Assembly: GCA_036172265.1 (NCBI GenBank)
Contig: JASFBA010000071.1
Location: 1 to 18,386 of the forward strand
Direction of reading: 5' to 3'
From: JASFBA01 sp036172265
GTDB taxonomy: Bacteria > Chloroflexota > Chloroflexia > DTKN01
Length of the DNA: 18,386 nucleotides
The notes under the pieces were generated by a model. That model was not told the DNA's origin and did not search any database. It saw nothing but the letters and a program-made list of their open reading frames with translations. A program made the position numbers and the translations under genes. Shown here piece by piece: positions 15,356-18,386 of this stretch. The first letter of the stretch is position 1. Every line of letters begins with the position of its first letter.

Positions 15356-16465
15356 CTATCTCCGCTTCTCCGTTCGGCTGCGGATGGCTTCGATGGCTCG
15401 GCGCGCTTCTTCCCCCACCTTTTGGCCAAAGACGCCGGCCGAATCCTGGAGCAACCGCTCCAGTTCGGGAATCAGCATTTCATGGCCGAGGTGCCCCAAC
15501 CCTTCGACGGCATACAAACGGACCTGGGGGTCAGGGTCTCGAAGAGCATTCACCAGAGGGGTGATAGCCCGGCTGTCGCGGAGCCGGCCCAGCGAGCGTA
15601 CGGCTACCCGCCGGAGGAGCACCTGGCGGTCCTGGGCCGCCTCGATCAGGGCGGCGATGGCGCGGTGGTCCCCCACTAGACCCAGGGCTTCGGCAGCGCT
15701 GTAGCGTACCCAGAAGTCGTCGGAAGAGGTCAACACCGCCGCCAGGATGCCCACCGCTTCCCGGTCGCCCAGACGGGCTACCGCTTCGATGGCGTTGCGA
15801 CGCACGGTCGGATCGGGGTCACGGAGGGCACGGCGGAGGGCCTGACGCACCTCCGGCGCATCCAGGTAGCCCAGGGCATCGGCGGCGCTGCGCCGCACCA
15901 GGGGGTCGCTTTCCTGAAGAAGGGGAAGGAGGAGGGAGATGGCTTCTTTTCCACCGATGCGGCCGATGGCCTGGGCAGCGGCCCAACGGACAAAGGCGTG
16001 AGGGTCGCGGAGCGCCCGGACCAGGGCCGGGATGGCCCGGGGGTCGCCCAGTTCTCCTAGGCCTTCGGCGGCTTCCCAGCGCCGGCTGGCCTGTTCGCTT
16101 TCCAGCCGGCCCAGGAGGTCGGCCAGGGCTTCGTCCCGCCAGGAGGAGACTTCCTCCGGGGTGGGGAGTTCGGTCGGCCCGGCGGCTTCTCCTGCCAGGT
16201 GGGAAAGGGCCCGGAGCGCTTTCCAGCGCACCAGGGGGTGTTTTTCCCTCCGAACCAGCGATAAAAGGGCCGGCAGAGCCTGTTCCTCCCCAGCCTCGGC
16301 CAGAAGTTCGACCGCCCGTTCGCGGCGCGAGGGAAGCGGCGAATCCAGTTCCCGGAGGAGAAGTGGAAGGAGGCGTTCCCGTTCTTCCCCTGTCCCCAGG
16401 GACCAATAAGCCGGGTCAGAAGGCAGCGTCGGAGGCGGCTTTTCGGCACCCTTGCGGAAAAACAT
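15356..16465 (-). CDS. HEAT-repeat (PBS-lyase-like) scaffold protein
   Basis: The 369-residue soluble protein is built almost wholly of HEAT repeats of about 31 residues, roughly ten from residue 30 to 362. The consensus unit is visible in ALRDPHAFVRWAAAQAIGRIG, ALRDPDPTVRRNAIEAVARL and NALRDPDPQVRLYAVEGLG. Such solenoids bind proteins. The PBS-lyase name is historical, and nothing here suggests phycobilisomes. The ATG at 16465 is preceded by AGGAGG on the minus strand. An upstream in-frame ATG at 16579 lies inside the Nudix gene and is rejected. It follows the Nudix gene by 17 bases, so both are one operon. Its stop lies nine bases from the converging peptide-binding-protein stop with no room for a terminator. 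Confidence 0.92.
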   Translation of the reverse strand: MFFRKGAEKPPPTLPSDPAYWSLGTGEERERLLPLLLRELDSPLPSRRERAVELLAEAGEEQALPALLSLVRREKHPLVRWKALRALSHLAGEAAGPTELPTPEEVSSWRDEALADLLGRLESEQASRRWEAAEGLGELGDPRAIPALVRALRDPHAFVRWAAAQAIGRIGGKEAISLLLPLLQESDPLVRRSAADALGYLDAPEVRQALRRALRDPDPTVRRNAIEAVARLGDREAVGILAAVLTSSDDFWVRYSAAEALGLVGDHRAIAALIEAAQDRQVLLRRVAVRSLGRLRDSRAITPLVNALRDPDPQVRLYAVEGLGHLGHEMLIPELERLLQDSAGVFGQKVGEEARRAIEAIRSRTEKRR

Positions 16466-16482
16466 CCTGACCTCCTGCCCAT

Positions 16483-17043
16483 TTAGAATTTCAAATTTGG
16501 AAATAAACCCAGATGGTCCAGCGCCCGGTAGATGCAGGCGATGCTGGATTGGGCCCAGATAAGACCCTGGCGAGTCCATTCGAGCAAAGTATCCGGCGGG
16601 AGGGCGCAGAGTTCGATCTCTTCCGTCGGGTCAGGTTGTCGGATCGTGGCCGGCCGGCAGCCTTGGGCCAGGACCAGAAAGTTGTGGAAGGTGGCCTTGG
16701 GCGGGTCTACGGCCATGCGGGCCACAATCTCCCCACGCTCGGCCTCGTAGCCGGTCTCTTCGTGCAGTTCGCGCAGGGCCGCCGAGAGCACGTCTTCGCC
16801 TGGAGAGACGATGCCGCCCGGGAGTTCCCAGACGAACTCGCGCACGGCCTGGCGGTACTGCCGCACCAGGAGGACGTTTCCTTCCGTCGTCAGGGCGAAG
16901 ACGGCCACCCAATCCGGCCCTTCCCACAGGTAGTAATCGTCCAGGACAACCCCGTTGGGCAGACGGCAAATGTCCCGGCGTACCCGCAGCCAGGGCACAT
17001 CCAGGGCATACTCGGAGGAAAGCGTCTTCCAAGGGCGCATCAT
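16483..17043 (-). CDS. Nudix hydrolase, ADP-ribose pyrophosphatase-like
   Basis: The 186-residue cytoplasmic enzyme has a complete Nudix box, G-x5-E-x7-REL-x-EE-x-G-Y, at residues 77-99 (GIVSPGED, then RELHEETGY). The preceding VRQYRQAVREFVWELPGG is typical of ADP-ribose or nucleoside-diphosphate-sugar pyrophosphatases of the NudF type, which recycle ADP-ribose to AMP and ribose phosphate. The exact substrate is not decided by sequence. Two consecutive ATG codons (17043, 17040) follow AAGGAGGG, and the first is chosen. A farther in-frame start at 17121 overlaps the remnant gene and is rejected. The remnant's TAA stop lies 11 bases upstream, which shows that this gene was once the second or later member of a longer minus-strand operon. 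Confidence 0.93.
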   Translation of the reverse strand: MMRPWKTLSSEYALDVPWLRVRRDICRLPNGVVLDDYYLWEGPDWVAVFALTTEGNVLLVRQYRQAVREFVWELPGGIVSPGEDVLSAALRELHEETGYEAERGEIVARMAVDPPKATFHNFLVLAQGCRPATIRQPDPTEEIELCALPPDTLLEWTRQGLIWAQSSIACIYRALDHLGLFPNLKF

Positions 17044-17054
17044 TGCCACCCTCC

Positions 17055-17234
17055 TTATGGCGTGCCGTTCAAAGGGAACCACCAGACCTCCCAGGAACCG
17101 GCCTCGGCCAGCCCGTAGCACCCGGTCAGGCGCAGGAAAACCTCTTCCGTCAGGAGCAGATCTACCTGACGATAGCCCAGGGCTCCGCCCCCGATCAGAA
17201 GGAGGGGGAGCAATTCCTGGTTTACCAAACCTGC
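17055..17234 (-). pseudogene. 3' remnant of an unidentified gene interrupted by the TnpB element
   Basis: On the minus strand an open frame runs from the TnpB stop down to a TAA at 17055-17057. It ends in GYRQVDLLLTEEVFLRLTG and, at the very end, WEVWWFPLNGTP. Codon use matches the neighbouring real genes (GC-rich third positions, many CTG and GCC). The TAA overlaps the AAGGAGGG ribosome-binding site of the Nudix gene, as in a normal operon. No start codon or N-terminus is present because the TnpB gene abuts it. I do not recognise the family. The frame is the same as that of tnpB, separated only by TAG (17235-17237). The first 20-25 bases may belong to the element's right end rather than to the host gene. 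It could instead be a short element-borne tail, but the operon spacing argues against that. Confidence 0.6.
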
Positions 17235-17243
17235 CTAAATTGC
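17210..17243. repeat. Two-layer inverted repeat at the putative right end of the TnpB element
   Basis: GCAATT (17210-17215) pairs with AATTGC (17238-17243). Inside it GGTTT (17219-17223) pairs with AAACC (17227-17231) around ACC. The outer right arm lies within the last codons of tnpB. IS200/IS605-type ends carry subterminal hairpins, so this may be the right-end structure. The exact cleavage point cannot be fixed from this window. Confidence 0.45.
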
Positions 17244-18386
17244 AACTCTGGCTGGCTGCCTTTCTTCAGCCACCTTTGACGCTTCAACGAGGATCGCCCC
17301 GCCGGGTCTTACATCCTCTCCACGCCCGTTTCGAGTCTCCGCGAACCCACTTCGGCGACTGAGAATCATCCATACTTGCCGCTCAATGTTTTGAGCAGCG
17401 TTCAAATCTCTTTCTGCGGTATAGCCGCACTCACAAACGAACACCCGGTCACTCAGGGTCAAGTCATTTTTCCTGGTGCCGCACATTGGACATAGCCGAC
17501 TGGACGGGAAGAAACGGTCAATTTCTACGAGCTCGCCACCCAACCAGGCCGCTTTGTAGGCCAGTTGGCGTCTGATTTCGCCCAAGCCCGCATCCGCCAG
17601 GGATAAGGCCTGGTGGCGATTGCGTAGCATCCCCGCTACATGGAGATCCTCTACACCGATGTATCGGTAGGTCTGGGCAATCCAGGTTGTCATTTTATGC
17701 TGATAGTCCAGCCGCCTATTGGCCACACGCCGATGTAGTCGGGCCAGTTTCTTCTTGGTACGTTGCCACCGCCCACTACCTTCTCGTCGTCGAGATAACT
17801 CGCGGCTGAGACGCTTGACCTTGCGCAAGTCTGACCGTAGCGGTTTTTGGTTTTCAAACCGGGTATGGTCCGACAGCACGGCCAGCGTTTTTAGCCCCAA
17901 GTCAATCCCTACTACGGTTTTCTCGTGCTGGTGCAGCGGTGGTTCTACTTCGCAGTGGAAACTGGCATACCAATGTTCCCCATCTTTGGAAATCGTAACC
18001 GAGACGACCTTACCCTCGAAGCGTAGAGGTTCTGCCATGTTGATAGGCGTGTCAAGTTTCTCCAACTTCACCCAATGGCCTTCTGACTGAACCCGTGTCC
18101 CATCCATCCTGAATGACAACTTGCTCCGCTTCCGACTCTTGAAGCGCGGGTAGCCTTTCCTGGGATTGCCGTTCTTGCAACGACGGAAGAAGTTTCGGAA
18201 AGCGCGGTCCAGATTGCGAAAGCCGGTATCCACCGCGCATTTGGTCGTATCGTATGTCCAGGGGAATTGCTCCCGCCGGATAGCGTTAAACTGCTTCTTG
18301 AGGGCGTAGGCCGACGGCTGCTCCCCACTTTCATACCGGCGTCTCCATTCAGCAAGCCCCCAATTGAAACAGAAACGAGCCACACC
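17235..18386 (-). CDS. tnpB: TnpB RNA-guided nuclease (IS605 OrfB), 5'-partial at the window edge
   Basis: At least 383 residues are present. The frame stays open to the edge with sequence typical of the early TnpB helix (VARFCFNWGLAEWRRRYE), so roughly 15-25 residues are missing and the GTG at 18383 is not the true start. Counting from that codon, RuvC Asp is D161 (VVGIDLGLKTLAV), Glu is E245 (IGVEDLHVAGM) and the last Asp is D326 (ERDLNAAQNI). The zinc knuckle is C298, C301, C317 and C319. All catalytic residues are intact. TnpB cleaves DNA guided by a right-end (omega) RNA and favours retention of its element. The C-terminal tail after NAAQNI is Arg-rich and low in conservation, as expected where the coding region overlaps the omega RNA. 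Third-position GC is lower than in the neighbours, in line with horizontal arrival. Confidence 0.93.
   Translation of the reverse strand, partial: GVARFCFNWGLAEWRRRYESGEQPSAYALKKQFNAIRREQFPWTYDTTKCAVDTGFRNLDRAFRNFFRRCKNGNPRKGYPRFKSRKRSKLSFRMDGTRVQSEGHWVKLEKLDTPINMAEPLRFEGKVVSVTISKDGEHWYASFHCEVEPPLHQHEKTVVGIDLGLKTLAVLSDHTRFENQKPLRSDLRKVKRLSRELSRRREGSGRWQRTKKKLARLHRRVANRRLDYQHKMTTWIAQTYRYIGVEDLHVAGMLRNRHQALSLADAGLGEIRRQLAYKAAWLGGELVEIDRFFPSSRLCPMCGTRKNDLTLSDRVFVCECGYTAERDLNAAQNIERQVWMILSRRSGFAETRNGRGEDVRPGGAILVEASKVAEERQPARVAI

Larger units (their letters stand above)
17210..18386 (-). mobile_element. IS200/IS605-superfamily element carrying tnpB, left end outside the window
   Basis: The extent is set on the low side by the dyad next to the tnpB stop, and on the high side by the window edge. 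No terminal inverted repeats or target duplications are expected for this superfamily. No Y1 transposase (tnpA) is visible. It could lie beyond the edge, or the element could be a tnpB-only form moved in trans. The element separates the Nudix operon from the 5' part of the gene whose remnant is at 17055-17234. Confidence 0.7.

Noticed and set aside
15356..16465. Phycobilisome lyase function for the HEAT-repeat protein
   Set aside because: The PBS-lyase label comes from repeat similarity only. No phycobiliprotein or bilin genes are present.
17235..18383. TnpB as a complete protein starting at the GTG at 18383
   Set aside because: The frame remains open to the window edge and the residues there belong inside the conserved N-terminal region of TnpB, so the gene is cut by the edge.

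Overview
The window is GC-rich, gene-dense bacterial DNA and most resembles Chloroflexota (Anaerolineae or Thermoflexia-like), probably a thermophile. That assignment is an inference. It rests on a bacterial HerA-type ATPase, a secG followed by an oligopeptide-binding protein, two HEAT-repeat proteins, a single-pass HEAT/SH3 membrane protein with Pro/Thr linkers, many GTG/TTG starts and a lone TnpB. No rRNA or species marker is present. The left edge is an 88-base C homopolymer, most likely a contig-end artefact.

Left part (about 89-6526, plus strand). A G-run-rich leader with palindromes precedes an extended -10 promoter and a tight four-gene operon. It encodes a DnaQ-type 3'-5' exonuclease fused to a WYL-like domain, a HerA-like DNA-translocating ATPase, an unusually long PriA helicase, and a LysE-family exporter. 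The first three form a DNA-processing and replication-restart cassette. The operon ends at a perfect 15-bp-arm palindrome that also ends a converging MATE efflux gene (6615-7979, minus).

Middle part (about 7980-10163). A near-consensus sigma70-type promoter drives two tandem serine tRNAs (UGA, GCU), followed by a 12-bp hairpin. Converging on that hairpin is a minus-strand HEAT-TM-SH3 protein. Its promoter is back to back with the promoter of a ferritin-like diiron protein. Between the two -35 boxes lies a 67-base imperfect dyad.

Right-middle part (10358-13186, plus). A signalling-type operon encodes an MshEN-pseudoreceiver-GAF protein, a TPR protein and a divergent YchF-type ATPase. Next come a GTAG-headed hairpin, a strong promoter, secG and a membrane-anchored peptide-binding protein (13429-15346).

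Right part (15356-18386, minus). A HEAT-repeat protein follows a Nudix hydrolase. Upstream of the Nudix gene is the 3' remnant of an unidentified gene that is cut off by a TnpB element with an intact RuvC active site. The 5' end of that element lies outside the window. The intergenic regions carry at least four palindromes associated with GTAG, which may be REP-like elements.
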